A program made the position numbers and the translations under genes. Below, one piece after another: positions 27,416 through 35,106 of a stretch of DNA of 36,185 bases; within the stretch, counting starts at the first letter, position 1, and each line of letters begins with the position of its first letter. This stretch comes from Elusimicrobiaceae bacterium (GTDB lineage: Bacteria; Elusimicrobiota; Elusimicrobia; Elusimicrobiales; Elusimicrobiaceae), in the NCBI GenBank assembly GCA_028700325.1, contig JAQVSV010000015.1:1-36185 (forward strand). The letters run 5' to 3'. Below the pieces are notes generated by a model. That model ran no database searches. It was not told where the DNA came from and saw only the letters and a program-made list of their open reading frames with translations.

Positions 27416-27479
27416 AGATGGTTTTAAGGTATACTAATATATATTGCCATCTTAAACAATCGCGGGCGGCTTGCAAACT

Positions 27480-28508
27480 ATGAAATTCGAGCAACTGAAA
27501 AAATATCTGAAAGAGCAGGGCTACCCCGGCTACCGCACCGCACAGGTCCGCGAGGCTGTGTTTGAGCGGATGATCTCCGGCTGGGACGAGGCCGGCGTGC
27601 TGCCGGAAAAACTCCGGCGTGATCTGGCGAAAAACTTTCCGATCCTGTCGTTTGCCGCGAAAAAGGTGCTCTCGTCCGCCGAGGGCAATGCGCACAAGGC
27701 GCTGCTGGTGCTGGCGGATAAGGTTAAAATTGAAACCGTGCTGATGAACACTTTCAAAAATAACTGGAGCGTCTGCGTTTCCACGCAGGTGGGCTGCCCC
27801 GTGCGGTGTTCGTTCTGCGCGACCGGCAAACGCGGGTTCAAGCGCAACCTGCACGCCGAGGAAATAACCGACCAGGTGCTGTTCTGGAACCAGTATGTGG
27901 TAAAACACGGGATCGCGGAGCGGATTTCCAGCGTGGTGTTTATGGGCATGGGCGAGCCGTTGCTGAATTACGCGGCCACAGTCAAAGCCGTGCGGGACCT
28001 GAGCGACCCGGATTATCTCAATATAGGGCACCGGCATATTTCCGTGTCCACTTCCGGTCACGCGGAAAAAATCCGCGCGTTCGCGCTGGAACTGCCGCAG
28101 GTCAATCTGGCGGTGTCTTTGCATACGGCGATAGATGCCGAACGGGACGAACTGGTGCCGATCAACCGCAGATACAATCTTGCGGCCCTGCGCGACGCGC
28201 TGCAATATTATCTGGCCAAAACCGGCCGGCAGTTATTCATAGAATACACCGTGATAGGCGGCGTCAACGACACGCATAAGCATATTCGGCTGCTTAACGA
28301 GTGGATCAAGGCGATCCCGAACCATTATCTCATACACATCAACCTTATTGCCTGCAATCCGGCGGACGGGACGGAACCGTCGCCCGCCGCGCGCGCCGGG
28401 CTGGACGATTTCGCCGCCGCGCTTACGGGCTGCGGGCTGAGCGTGAGCGTGCGCCGCAGTCTGGGCGGCGATATAGCCGGAGCCTGCGGCCAGCTGGCCG
28501 GCAGGTGA
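27480..28508 (+). CDS. rlmN: Dual-specificity RNA methyltransferase RlmN
   Basis: A 342-residue radical SAM enzyme that makes 2-methyladenosine at A2503 of 23S rRNA and A37 of some tRNAs. The cluster motif is CPVRCSFC (Cys106, Cys110, Cys113). GMGEPLLNY supplies the SAM-binding GGE-like motif, and HISVSTSGH and SLHTAIDAERDELVPINRRY follow. The mechanistic C-terminal cysteine is present in DIAGACGQLAG (Cys336). The ATG at 27480 is chosen; an in-frame TTG at 27471 would add three residues. GGCGG about ten bases upstream is a weak ribosome-binding site. Confidence 0.95.
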   Translation: MKFEQLKKYLKEQGYPGYRTAQVREAVFERMISGWDEAGVLPEKLRRDLAKNFPILSFAAKKVLSSAEGNAHKALLVLADKVKIETVLMNTFKNNWSVCVSTQVGCPVRCSFCATGKRGFKRNLHAEEITDQVLFWNQYVVKHGIAERISSVVFMGMGEPLLNYAATVKAVRDLSDPDYLNIGHRHISVSTSGHAEKIRAFALELPQVNLAVSLHTAIDAERDELVPINRRYNLAALRDALQYYLAKTGRQLFIEYTVIGGVNDTHKHIRLLNEWIKAIPNHYLIHINLIACNPADGTEPSPAARAGLDDFAAALTGCGLSVSVRRSLGGDIAGACGQLAGR

Positions 28509-28527
28509 ATTTAACGGAGGACTGATT

Positions 28528-28716
28528 ATGAAGCGCAAAACATTCATCAGGCATCTGGGCGAACACGGCTGCGAACTGCTGCGGGAAGGCGGGAAGTACT
28601 CGGTTTACAAAAATCCCGCCAACGGAGCCGAGGTTCCGGTCACGCGGCACCCTGAAATCGCGGATTATACCGTAAAAAAACTGTGCAAGGAGCTGTGGAT
28701 TGATTCCCCGAAGTGA
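28528..28716 (+). CDS. HicA-like small protein, active-site His replaced
   Basis: A 62-residue protein matching the HicA/YcfA dsRBD-like toxin fold: KRKTFIRHLGEHGCELLREGG, a short strand, then VPVTRHPEI and a C-terminal helix ending KKLCKELWI. HicA toxins are mRNA interferases whose catalytic histidine sits in a G-S-H segment after the GG turn. Here the segment reads GGKYSVYKNP with Tyr24 in that place. No HicB partner is adjacent on either side. GGAGG with ideal spacing precedes the ATG, so it is translated. It may be a catalytically dead RNA-binding relative; it lies between rlmN and a lipoprotein gene. Confidence 0.7.
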   Translation: MKRKTFIRHLGEHGCELLREGGKYSVYKNPANGAEVPVTRHPEIADYTVKKLCKELWIDSPK

Positions 28717-28717
28717 T

Positions 28718-29257
28718 ATGAAGGCCGGCGCGTTTTTGTTTTGCTGGCTGGCGGCCGCGGCGGCATGCGGATGCGCTTCCGCGCCCGGCCGGTGCGACTG
28801 GATCACGGTCGGACCCATTTATACGCAGAAAGATTATGCCCGGGTTCAGGCGTACAGTTTCAAGGGCCTGAAAAAAGACTGGCGGGCCATCGGCCTGATC
28901 CGCAGCCCGCTGGTGGAGGCGGGCAACCGCGCACGGCTCCAGGCATATGTGCTGGATACGCGCAAGCTGGCCGCGCAGTACGGCGCTGACGCGGTGGTCC
29001 TGAAGGTTGTGGACAAGAGTCAGGAGCCCAACCCGGACGGCAATACCGGCCCGGCGATGGCCTATATCTGGGCGGTGGCGGTCAAACTGGAAGAAAACAT
29101 TAAAAAAGAAACGCCTTTGTCCACGGACGTGTTCGCGCCGGAGAATCAGGGGTTGCCGGGCCTGGTGTCGGACGGCGACGCGCCCGCCGCAGGTTCGCCC
29201 GCGGGGAACAGCCCCGCTCCTGTGGAAAGGGCTGTCGAGCAGTTTCAGCTGAAATAG
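28718..29257 (+). CDS. Putative lipoprotein of unknown function
   Basis: A 179-residue protein with an N-terminal hydrophobic leader (KAGAFLFCWLAAAAACGCASAP) ending in two cysteines (Cys17, Cys19) that fit a loose lipobox, so outer- or inner-membrane anchoring is likely. About 25-125 form a compact domain with ITVGPIYTQKDYARVQAYS, ARLQAYVLDTRKLAAQYGADAVVLKVVDK. This alternation is reminiscent of small envelope lipoproteins of the YbjP/rcsF type, but I cannot assign a family. The C-terminal 40 residues are Pro/Ala/Gly-rich. It starts two bases after the HicA-like stop without a clear ribosome-binding site, so it is probably translationally coupled. Confidence 0.65.
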   Translation: MKAGAFLFCWLAAAAACGCASAPGRCDWITVGPIYTQKDYARVQAYSFKGLKKDWRAIGLIRSPLVEAGNRARLQAYVLDTRKLAAQYGADAVVLKVVDKSQEPNPDGNTGPAMAYIWAVAVKLEENIKKETPLSTDVFAPENQGLPGLVSDGDAPAAGSPAGNSPAPVERAVEQFQLK

Positions 29258-29268
29258 GGGGAACAGCC

Positions 29269-29577
29269 GTGAGCGAGGAAACCATTTATGTTGACTGTCC
29301 GCTGTGCGGCGGCCGGCTCGAAGTGGCCAAGAACAGCGGCAAAGTCGTCGGTCACTGGGTCAGGCCGGATGCCAAGGCTGCCGGCGGGGATATAGTCAGG
29401 GACGCGCTCAGGAAACAGGCGGAGGAGAAGCTCCGGCTGGAGCAGTATTTCAATTCCGCGCCTGACAAGCTCAGCAAAAAAAGCGAAGAGCTGGATAAAC
29501 TTTTTGAGGCCGAAAAGAAGCGCATTCACAAGGAAAAAGATTACGAGCGACCTGAAAATCCGTTCGATCTTGACTGA
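29269..29577 (+). CDS. Small CxxC and coiled-coil protein, unknown function
   Basis: A 102-residue protein starting at GTG with a strong AGGGGGAA upstream. Residues 8-20 contain a half zinc ribbon, VDCPLCGGRLEV, without a second CxxC; the conserved-looking GHWVRPD follows. Residues 42-85 are a highly charged helix, likely a coiled coil (DALRKQAEEKLRLEQY, KKSEELDKLFEAEKKRIHKEKD). It may bind a metal as a dimer. No family recognised. It ends the rlmN group; a hairpin follows in the next gap. Confidence 0.65.
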   Translation: MSEETIYVDCPLCGGRLEVAKNSGKVVGHWVRPDAKAAGGDIVRDALRKQAEEKLRLEQYFNSAPDKLSKKSEELDKLFEAEKKRIHKEKDYERPENPFDLD

Positions 29578-29615
29578 ATTTCCCTCGGTGCGGTCCGGGG
29601 AATCCGTCCTGTCAG

Positions 29616-29649
29616 CGCGGCGATGCAATAAAATCGCCGCGTTATTCGT
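29616..29649 (+). terminator. Hairpin with weak T tract, likely terminator
   Basis: A perfect 9-bp GC-rich stem, CGCGGCGAT (29616-29624) and ATCGCCGCG (29633-29641), with an 8-base loop and then TTATTCGTT. The T tract is poor, so termination may be incomplete. Confidence 0.5.
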
Positions 29650-29659
29650 TAGTATAACG
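29640..29659. promoter_or_regulatory. Inverted repeat before the sigma-factor gene
   Basis: CGTTAT and ATAACG arms with an 8-base spacer, eleven bases before the sigma-factor ATG and overlapping the tail of the hairpin upstream. The position suits an operator or the promoter of the sigma operon (TATAAC is a possible -10). Confidence 0.35.
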
Positions 29660-29670
29660 GGAGCGGAAGA

Positions 29671-30243
29671 ATGACCGACGCCGAACTGGTCAGGCTTGTC
29701 CGGTGCGGTGACGGGGCTGCTTTTGAAGCCCTGATGACCAGGTATAAAGGTCCCGTTTACGGTTATATTCTCTCCCTGGTTCACAGCGAAGATGTTGCGG
29801 GCGATATTTTCCAGGAAGTGTTTATCAAGGTGTTTAAAAATATCGGCGGGTACCGCGAAGAGGGGAAATTCGGGGCCTGGGTCTACAGAATGGCGTCTAA
29901 TCTGGCGATGGACCATTTCCGCCGGAGCGGACGGCTGGGCGCGAAAGAGATTGCGCTGGACGGAGAAGACGCGGAAACGGAGCTGCATTCCGTGATCGCG
30001 TCTTCCGAACAGACTCCCGAACAGCGGCTGGCAGGGCTGGAAGATGTCGTGCGGGTGCGCGCGGCGCTAGACCGGCTGCCGCCCGAACAGAAGGAAGTCG
30101 TCATGCTTAAAGAGTTTTCGGGCATGACGTTTCAGGAAATAGCCGATTCGCTGCAGGTGCCGCTCGGAACCGTGCTCGCGCGCGGAAGCCGGGCGATAAA
30201 AAAACTGCGGACGATGCTGGAGAGCGAAAATGAGCCCATGTGA
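29671..30243 (+). CDS. ECF-type RNA polymerase sigma factor
   Basis: A 190-residue group 4 sigma factor. Region 2 (about 8-85) has FEALMTRYKGPVYGYILS, AGDIFQEVFIKVFKNI, and WVYRMASNLAMDHFRR. Region 4 (about 125-180) has ALDRLPPEQKEVVMLKEFSGMTFQEIADSLQVPLGTVLARGSRAIKKLR, the -35-binding helix-turn-helix. The linker is acidic and Glu/Ala-rich. Its end overlaps the zinc anti-sigma gene by 14 bp, the usual arrangement for an RpoE-like stress sigma with its anti-sigma partner. Target genes are not identifiable here beyond the neighbours. Confidence 0.93.
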   Translation: MTDAELVRLVRCGDGAAFEALMTRYKGPVYGYILSLVHSEDVAGDIFQEVFIKVFKNIGGYREEGKFGAWVYRMASNLAMDHFRRSGRLGAKEIALDGEDAETELHSVIASSEQTPEQRLAGLEDVVRVRAALDRLPPEQKEVVMLKEFSGMTFQEIADSLQVPLGTVLARGSRAIKKLRTMLESENEPM

Positions 30244-30826
30244 ACGCGAAGAGCAGGTTCTGCTGTATCACTACGGCGAGCTTTCGGATGACGGGAGAGC
30301 GGAGTGTGAGCGTCATCTTAAAGTTTGCGGGCAGTGCCGGCTTGGCCTGGCCGCGCTCGCAGCGGTCGGGCAGTTTAAGCAGCCGCGGCAGGTGCCGGCG
30401 GAGTTGGTGGCCGGCGTGCGCCGGCGGGTGCTGCCGGGCAGGCTTGCCGGCTGGCTGCGCGGGCATCCGTGGTTCCGCTACAGCACCGTCGCCACGGGAC
30501 TGGCGGCCGGGCTGCTGGCGTTCTCCGGCATCGAACTGGGCAACAGGGCGGTTTCGGACGGGCGTGCGGTGCTATCGCATGAAACGGTCATCAGCAGCAG
30601 GGCGGCGGATATTTCCGCCAGCATCAGCGCCGCGCGAAGCAGCACGGCGCTCGCCGGCCACGAAAAAGCCTACAGCGCTTATCTTGAAACAAACGACACG
30701 GACGGATTCTTCAGTTCCGCGGAGGCCATGTACTACGCCGGTTCCGAAACGGATGACGTGAACCGTCTCCTTGACAACATAAACGCCATCAGAACCGATA
30801 TAAAAAACGAGAGGACTGCAAAATGA
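30230..30826 (+). CDS. Transmembrane anti-sigma factor with zinc-finger (zf-HC2) domain
   Basis: A 198-residue membrane protein. The N-terminal cytoplasmic anti-sigma domain has the HxxxCxxC motif of zinc anti-sigma factors: His29, Cys33, Cys36, with Cys4 or Cys26 as a possible fourth ligand. One membrane segment lies at about 84-103 (TVATGLAAGLLAFSGIEL). The remaining 95 residues would be periplasmic and predicted helical. It overlaps the sigma gene and the next gene (ATGA), so the three are translated together. It probably holds the sigma factor until a cell-envelope signal arrives. Confidence 0.85.
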   Translation: MSPCEREEQVLLYHYGELSDDGRAECERHLKVCGQCRLGLAALAAVGQFKQPRQVPAELVAGVRRRVLPGRLAGWLRGHPWFRYSTVATGLAAGLLAFSGIELGNRAVSDGRAVLSHETVISSRAADISASISAARSSTALAGHEKAYSAYLETNDTDGFFSSAEAMYYAGSETDDVNRLLDNINAIRTDIKNERTAK

Positions 30827-31608
30827 AAAAAACATTATTGATGCTGGCTGTAACGGCTGGTTTATGCGGCGGCGCGGTGTTTGCCGGTTCGCCGCATGAG
30901 ATGGACGAGGACGGGCCGGAAATTCAGGGGCCCGGCCGGCAGATGCCGGATGACGAGGACGGTATCGCCGGCGCGAATCCGGATATGAGGTTCCGGCCGG
31001 ACATGCGGGATTCCGGCATTGCGCCGCGCAAAGGCGCAATCCGCAAAGCGATGAAGCCCGGCAAAGGCGAGAAGGGAAACAGGGACAGAGGGCTCTTTCC
31101 CGGCAAAGGAACCGATGATCGCATGGAGGACGGCAAGATGTGCCCCGAGCTGATGCAGAAAATGGAAGGCAAGTTTCTGGCCGGCGTGGCCGAGCTCGAC
31201 AAAGAGTTCTCGGCGCAGCTGGAGGCGCTGAAGGATTCCGATCCCGGCCTGTACCGGCGCGTTTCGATGCGGCTGGGCCAGTCCATGTTCGTGAGCAGAA
31301 GAACCGGCGACGAGTCGGCTGCCAGAACCGGCATCGAAATCGCCAAGGCGGAAGTGTCAAAGTCCGAGCTGATGAACAAGTACAGAACTGCCAAGAGCGA
31401 CTCTGACAAAAAAGATATCAAGTCACAGCTGCGCACCGTGCTGGGCAACGAGTTTGACCTGCGCCAGAAGTTCGAGGAGGACCGCGTGAAAATGGTGGAG
31501 AAAGATCTCGCGGAACTTAAGAAAGCCGTGCGTGCGCGCAAAAACAGCAGAAGCGACATGGTGAATGACAAACTTGATGAAATACTGGGCGAAAAACCGC
31601 GCTGGTAA
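30823..31608 (+). CDS. Secreted, highly charged helical protein of the sigma operon
   Basis: A 261-residue exported protein with signal peptide MKKTLLMLAVTAGLCGGAVFA. Residues 22-95 are Asp/Pro/Gly/Arg-rich and low in complexity (DEDGPEIQGPGRQMPDDEDG). Residues 100-261 are long charged helices (ELMQKMEGKFLAGVAELDKEFSAQLEALK.. KKDIKSQLRTVLGNEFDLRQKFEEDRVKMVEKDLAELKKAV). The E-F-x-L-R-Q-x-x-E pattern recalls the LTxxQ/Spy/CpxP-like periplasmic proteins, which act as chaperones or stress sensors. That likeness is weak. Its place directly behind the anti-sigma gene, with an ATGA overlap, suggests a periplasmic modulator of it. A terminator follows at 31637. Confidence 0.7.
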   Translation: MKKTLLMLAVTAGLCGGAVFAGSPHEMDEDGPEIQGPGRQMPDDEDGIAGANPDMRFRPDMRDSGIAPRKGAIRKAMKPGKGEKGNRDRGLFPGKGTDDRMEDGKMCPELMQKMEGKFLAGVAELDKEFSAQLEALKDSDPGLYRRVSMRLGQSMFVSRRTGDESAARTGIEIAKAEVSKSELMNKYRTAKSDSDKKDIKSQLRTVLGNEFDLRQKFEEDRVKMVEKDLAELKKAVRARKNSRSDMVNDKLDEILGEKPRW

Positions 31609-31636
31609 ATCGTTATAGCCTCCCCCTGAGGCGACG

Positions 31637-31670
31637 GGAGCCGCCGGCTCAGGCCGGCGGCTCCTCCGTT
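31637..31670 (+). terminator. Terminator after the sigma operon
   Basis: A perfect 12-bp stem, GGAGCCGCCGGC (31637-31648) and GCCGGCGGCTCC (31653-31664), loop TCAG, then TCCGTTTT. It lies between the convergent sigma operon and ACT gene; the T tract favours the plus strand. Confidence 0.75.
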
Positions 31671-31707
31671 TTACGGACAGTTCGCCATTGAAAGTCCGGG
31701 TGGCGGA

Positions 31708-32112
31708 CTAGAACGGGGTTGCGTCAAGCACCTTTTTGGCTTTCAGCGTGTCGTTTGTGGTAAGCAGCAGCCGGGTTTTGCCGCCGCGCGTGGAGGTGCC
31801 GTATACGGTGGAGAGATTTACGCCCGCTTCTCCGAGCAGTTCGCTTATCAGCTGAAGCTGGCCGGGCTTGTCGGGCATTTCGATGGAGAGGATCTGGGTT
31901 TCAATGGTGGTGTGACCGGCGGCGGCGAGAACACCGCTGAGCTTGTCGCCGCCTTCAAGCACGATGCGGACAACGCTGGAGTCGTCGCTTATTTCCGATG
32001 AGATCCCGGCGATGTTTATGTTGTTCTCCTTGAAAAGCAGCAGGAATTTGCTCAACACGCCCGGCTTGTTCGGCAGGAAGACGCTGTACTGGCGGAGGAT
32101 TTCAATATTCAT
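31708..32112 (-). CDS. Tandem ACT-domain protein
   Basis: A 134-residue protein of two ACT domains, about 5-65 (QYSVFLPNKPGVLSKFLLLFKENNINIAGISSEI) and 72-130 (ILSIEMPDKPGQLQLISELLGEAGVNLSTVYGTS). Each carries the N/D-K-P-G turn that binds amino acids in ACT regulators. There is no catalytic domain, so it is probably a small-molecule-sensing regulator, perhaps of amino-acid metabolism. AAAGGAGC before the ATG is a strong ribosome-binding site. The preceding 32113-32313 gap holds no gene; some short plus-strand frames overlap it. Confidence 0.88.
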   Translation of the reverse strand: MNIEILRQYSVFLPNKPGVLSKFLLLFKENNINIAGISSEISDDSSVVRIVLEGGDKLSGVLAAAGHTTIETQILSIEMPDKPGQLQLISELLGEAGVNLSTVYGTSTRGGKTRLLLTTNDTLKAKKVLDATPF

Positions 32113-32313
32113 CGGGTTAAGCTCCTTTGAAGCTGTAGCCGCGTTATTTTAAAGCGGCAAGGTATAAAATACAATTTTCCGAGCTTTTATGGCAACCGAC
32201 GGTTTGCGCCGGCCGCGTAAAGAAACCTGCGCGGCATCAACCGTTTCGTCCGACACGGCGATAATTCCGACAGCATCCATAATTCCCGGTTCCGTTTTTC
32301 CCGCTCCGCCGGG

Positions 32314-32697
32314 TCAGGCCGGTTTGAGCGCGGCGCGCACTTGCGGCGGAATGACCCGCGGTTTTATATCCTGCCCAACGCAGACGAGCACGGTTCTGGC
32401 TTTTGTGGTCAGTTTGCCGTGCTGGTTGGTAATGGCGTAGGAAAACTCCACGCGAATGGAGGAAATGTCGGTGATTGTGGTTTCGACTGTCAGCACGTCG
32501 TCGTAAAATGCCGGAGCCTTGTACTCGATTTCCTGCCGGGCGACAACGAAAACGAACCCGTCGTCCATGAGTTTTTTCACCGAAAAGCCGCGCTGTTCCA
32601 TGTATTCGGTGCGCGCCTCCTCCAGAAACTTGAGGTAGTTGCCGTAATAGACCACTCCGCCGCAGTCGGTGTCATGATAGAATATCCGTTTTTTCAT
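32314..32697 (-). CDS. ybgC: YbgC-like acyl-CoA thioesterase (hotdog fold)
   Basis: A 127-residue 4HBT hotdog thioesterase, which hydrolyses acyl-CoA or acyl-ACP. The diagnostic active site is YHDTDCGGVVYYGNYLKFLEEART at residues 7-30, with the catalytic Asp11 in the Y-x-D-T-D motif. The following strands (EIEYKAPAFYDDVLTVET, RVEFSYAIT, TTKARTVLVCV) fit the fold. In Proteobacteria ybgC heads the tol-pal operon; here no tol gene is adjacent. It begins three bases after the yjbQ stop, so it is probably co-transcribed with the YjbQ and metallo-hydrolase genes. Confidence 0.9.
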   Translation of the reverse strand: MKKRIFYHDTDCGGVVYYGNYLKFLEEARTEYMEQRGFSVKKLMDDGFVFVVARQEIEYKAPAFYDDVLTVETTITDISSIRVEFSYAITNQHGKLTTKARTVLVCVGQDIKPRVIPPQVRAALKPA

Positions 32698-32700
32698 GAG

Positions 32701-33117
32701 TTATTCGCCTATGATTTTGATCAGCACTTTTTTGTCGCGCTGTCCGTCAAATTCGCCGTAGAAAATGCGTTCCCACGGCCCGAAATCCAGCCTGCCGGCG
32801 GTTATGCCGATCACCACTTCGCGCCCCAGCAGGGTGCGCTTGAGGTGCGCGTCGCCGTTATCCTCTCCGGTGAGATTGTGGCGGTAACGGTCAACTCCAT
32901 AGGGCGCGAGCTGTTCCGCCCAGGCGATCAGATCCTGATGCAGGCCGGACTCGTTGTCGTTGACAAACACGCTGGAGGTGATGTGCATGGAATTGACCAG
33001 GCACAGCCCCTCCTGCACTCCGCTTTCCGCGACCGCGCGCTCGACCTGCGGCGTGATATGGACAATTTCGTAGCGGTTGTCGGTGTTAAGCACAAGATAT
33101 TTTGTGTGCGCTTTCAT
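32701..33117 (-). CDS. yjbQ: YjbQ / UPF0047 family protein
   Basis: A 138-residue UPF0047 protein. The conserved pattern is clear: [28 protein letters not shown] near 36-63, then [24 protein letters not shown] with the conserved His/Asp/Glu cluster, and [29 protein letters not shown] at the end. E. coli YjbQ is reported to complement thiamin phosphate synthase defects weakly; its true role is unsettled. It overlaps the metallo-hydrolase stop by 4 bp (ATGA). Confidence 0.92.
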   Translation of the reverse strand: MKAHTKYLVLNTDNRYEIVHITPQVERAVAESGVQEGLCLVNSMHITSSVFVNDNESGLHQDLIAWAEQLAPYGVDRYRHNLTGEDNGDAHLKRTLLGREVVIGITAGRLDFGPWERIFYGEFDGQRDKKVLIKIIGE

Positions 33118-33734
33118 TTTTCCTCCGGCAGTATGGTGACCGGCGTGACCGCCAGTTTCAGAAAATCCTGCGCCAGCGCATACGCGCCGACATGTTTTCC
33201 GTAATGCATGGGCACGGCGGCGGCCGGGCCGAGCAGCGCGGCGGCCTGCGCCGCTTCTTGCGGGTCCATGGTGTAGGTGCCGCCGATTGGCAGGAGCGCC
33301 ATATCCGTTTTCAGGGTTTTCATTTCAGGGATAAGGTCGGTGTCGCCGGCGTGGTAAACGCGCGTTCCGTCAACCGTGACGATAAAGCCGAGATTGCCGG
33401 CCTGTGCCGGGTGGAATGGCCTGCCGATATTATAAGCCGGCACAGTTTCAACGGCGATGCCGCACAGCGCGGTTTTCTCGCCGGGTGCAAGCGCGACGGT
33501 TTTCCGTGCCAGCGCGGCGGCGATGCCGGCGGGCCCGGCGATGACGGTATCGGGTTTTGACAGCGCGGCCACATCGTCCGGCGAGCAGTGGTCGTGGTGC
33601 GGGTGCGTTATGAGGACAAGGTCGGCTTTCGGGTTATCGCGGCTCAGGCGCCAAGGATCAATGTACAGAACCAGTCCGGCTTGTGTTTGAAGCCGGAACG
33701 AGGAATGTCCGTGCCAGTGAATATTCCGCATCAT
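33114..33734 (-). CDS. Metallo-beta-lactamase fold hydrolase (UlaG-like/UPF0173)
   Basis: A 206-residue zinc hydrolase of the beta-lactamase superfamily. WHGHSSFRL near the start, the [13 protein letters not shown] zinc motif at about 51-63, the AGDTD metal aspartate and [19 protein letters not shown] with the later MHYGKH are those of the UPF0173 group. The substrate is unknown. Start: two adjacent ATGs at 33734 and 33731 follow GGAGG on the coding strand; an in-frame frame continues upstream but its extra 62 residues overlap the pilM start on the other strand and lack family features. It is the first gene of the yjbQ-ybgC group. Confidence 0.9.
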   Translation of the reverse strand: MMRNIHWHGHSSFRLQTQAGLVLYIDPWRLSRDNPKADLVLITHPHHDHCSPDDVAALSKPDTVIAGPAGIAAALARKTVALAPGEKTALCGIAVETVPAYNIGRPFHPAQAGNLGFIVTVDGTRVYHAGDTDLIPEMKTLKTDMALLPIGGTYTMDPQEAAQAAALLGPAAAVPMHYGKHVGAYALAQDFLKLAVTPVTILPEEK

Positions 33735-33843
33735 AACAGCCTCCGCGAGCAGGAATGCCGACCGCTTGATTCTAGCATTCTTTGAAAGCGCCGCAAAAAC
33801 CCGCTTTATTAAAATGGGCAAATTGTGTACATTATAGATCAGT

Positions 33844-35106
33844 ATGGGAAAAATGGATGAAGTTACAGGGCTGGTGAAAGCGTTCCTTTCCGGCAAGGTT
33901 GACCTTATCGGGCTGGACATCGGCAGTTACGCGGTGAAAGGGGCGTCGGTAACGGTGTCAGGCAAATCGGCCAAAATAAAAGGCTGGGGCTACGAGCCGT
34001 ACAATTTCAAGGCGAATGCCTCGATCGAGGATAAAAAGAAGCAGATGGCCGGCGCGCTAAAGAAGATGCTTGCCAACGCCCGGATAGCGAACAAGTCGGT
34101 CTGCATAGGCGTGTCCGGCAATTCCGTGATCGTGCGCTACGTCAAGATCCCCTGGATGGTGCGCACGGAGCTGGAGATGCGGCTGCGCGCCGAAGCCGAA
34201 CCGTTTATTCCGTTCGATGTCAACGATGTCAATCTGGGTTTTCATAAAATCGCCGATATAAAGGAAGACGGCGCGAAGAAGATGGAAATCATTCTGGTGG
34301 CGGCCAAGCGCGAAATAATTTCGACCAAGATGGAAGTGGTATCCGCCGCGGGGCTTAACCCGCTCGTGATTGATGTGGACGTTTTTGCGCTGGACGGGCT
34401 CTGGAACCAGGTGGTTGCCGCGTCCGAGGAGCTGAAACCCGGCAGGCAGGCCGCGGGCGCGGACTCCGCGCCGGAGAAGCGTCCGGCTGTCATGATTCTC
34501 AATATCGGGCATAAAATAACCAATCTTGCGATAATAGACAACGGCGTTACCCGCGTCGCGCGCGATATTCTCATAGCCGGCGCCACTTTCAACAAAGCGA
34601 TCGCCAAAAACCTCGGCATCGAAACCGATCGCGCCGATGAAATGAAAAAGGAGTTCGGGCTGGATCTGTCCATCTACGAGCAGGGCGCCGATAAAGCCGC
34701 GCCCGCGCCGGACCCGGCCGCCGCGGAAGCGGGCGGCGGCGCGGCGCCGGTGAACGGCCCGGCGGGCATGGCGGCGGCGCAGAGCGGCCGGCAGTCATCC
34801 GCGATTTCCACCATTATTTATGAAGTGCTCAAAGACCTGGTGGTTGAGGTGCGCCGGTCGGTTGAATTCTTTTATTCGCAGAATGCGGACCGCTCGATCG
34901 GCAAGGTGTATCTGTGCGGCGGGTCGGCCAACCTCAAGAACATAGACAAATTTCTGGCGGTGGAACTGAATACTCCGGTGGAAGTGCTCAATCCGTTCAG
35001 CCTTTCATCCGACGCATCCGATACCGGACCGGGCGACGATACCGCGCCGGCGATGGCCGTAGCTCTGGGCCTGAGCCTGCGGAAAATGTGGGACTGGCAG
35101 CAATGA
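33844..35106 (+). CDS. pilM: Type IV pilus assembly protein PilM with Ala/Pro insertions
   Basis: A 420-residue actin-like cytoplasmic ATPase of the pilus alignment subcomplex. The first nucleotide-binding loop is LIGLDIGSYAVKG at 21-33, VKIPWM...RAEAEPFIPFDVNDVNLGFHKI follows, and LNIGHKITNLAIIDNG near 219 and YLCGGSANLKNI near 354 supply the other phosphate loops. It is longer than the usual 350 residues because of two low-complexity inserts, about 197-215 and about 279-320. The latter is a run of Ala, Pro and Gly (DKAAPAPDPAAAEAGG). No Shine-Dalgarno precedes the ATG, and a -10-like TATAGA ends five bases before it. pilN overlaps the stop (ATGA). Confidence 0.92.
   Translation: MGKMDEVTGLVKAFLSGKVDLIGLDIGSYAVKGASVTVSGKSAKIKGWGYEPYNFKANASIEDKKKQMAGALKKMLANARIANKSVCIGVSGNSVIVRYVKIPWMVRTELEMRLRAEAEPFIPFDVNDVNLGFHKIADIKEDGAKKMEIILVAAKREIISTKMEVVSAAGLNPLVIDVDVFALDGLWNQVVAASEELKPGRQAAGADSAPEKRPAVMILNIGHKITNLAIIDNGVTRVARDILIAGATFNKAIAKNLGIETDRADEMKKEFGLDLSIYEQGADKAAPAPDPAAAEAGGGAAPVNGPAGMAAAQSGRQSSAISTIIYEVLKDLVVEVRRSVEFFYSQNADRSIGKVYLCGGSANLKNIDKFLAVELNTPVEVLNPFSLSSDASDTGPGDDTAPAMAVALGLSLRKMWDWQQ

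Noticed and set aside
32189-32440. Plus-strand frame overlapping the gap after the ACT gene and the thioesterase end
   Set aside because: It runs antisense into the conserved thioesterase gene, with no ribosome-binding site or motifs.
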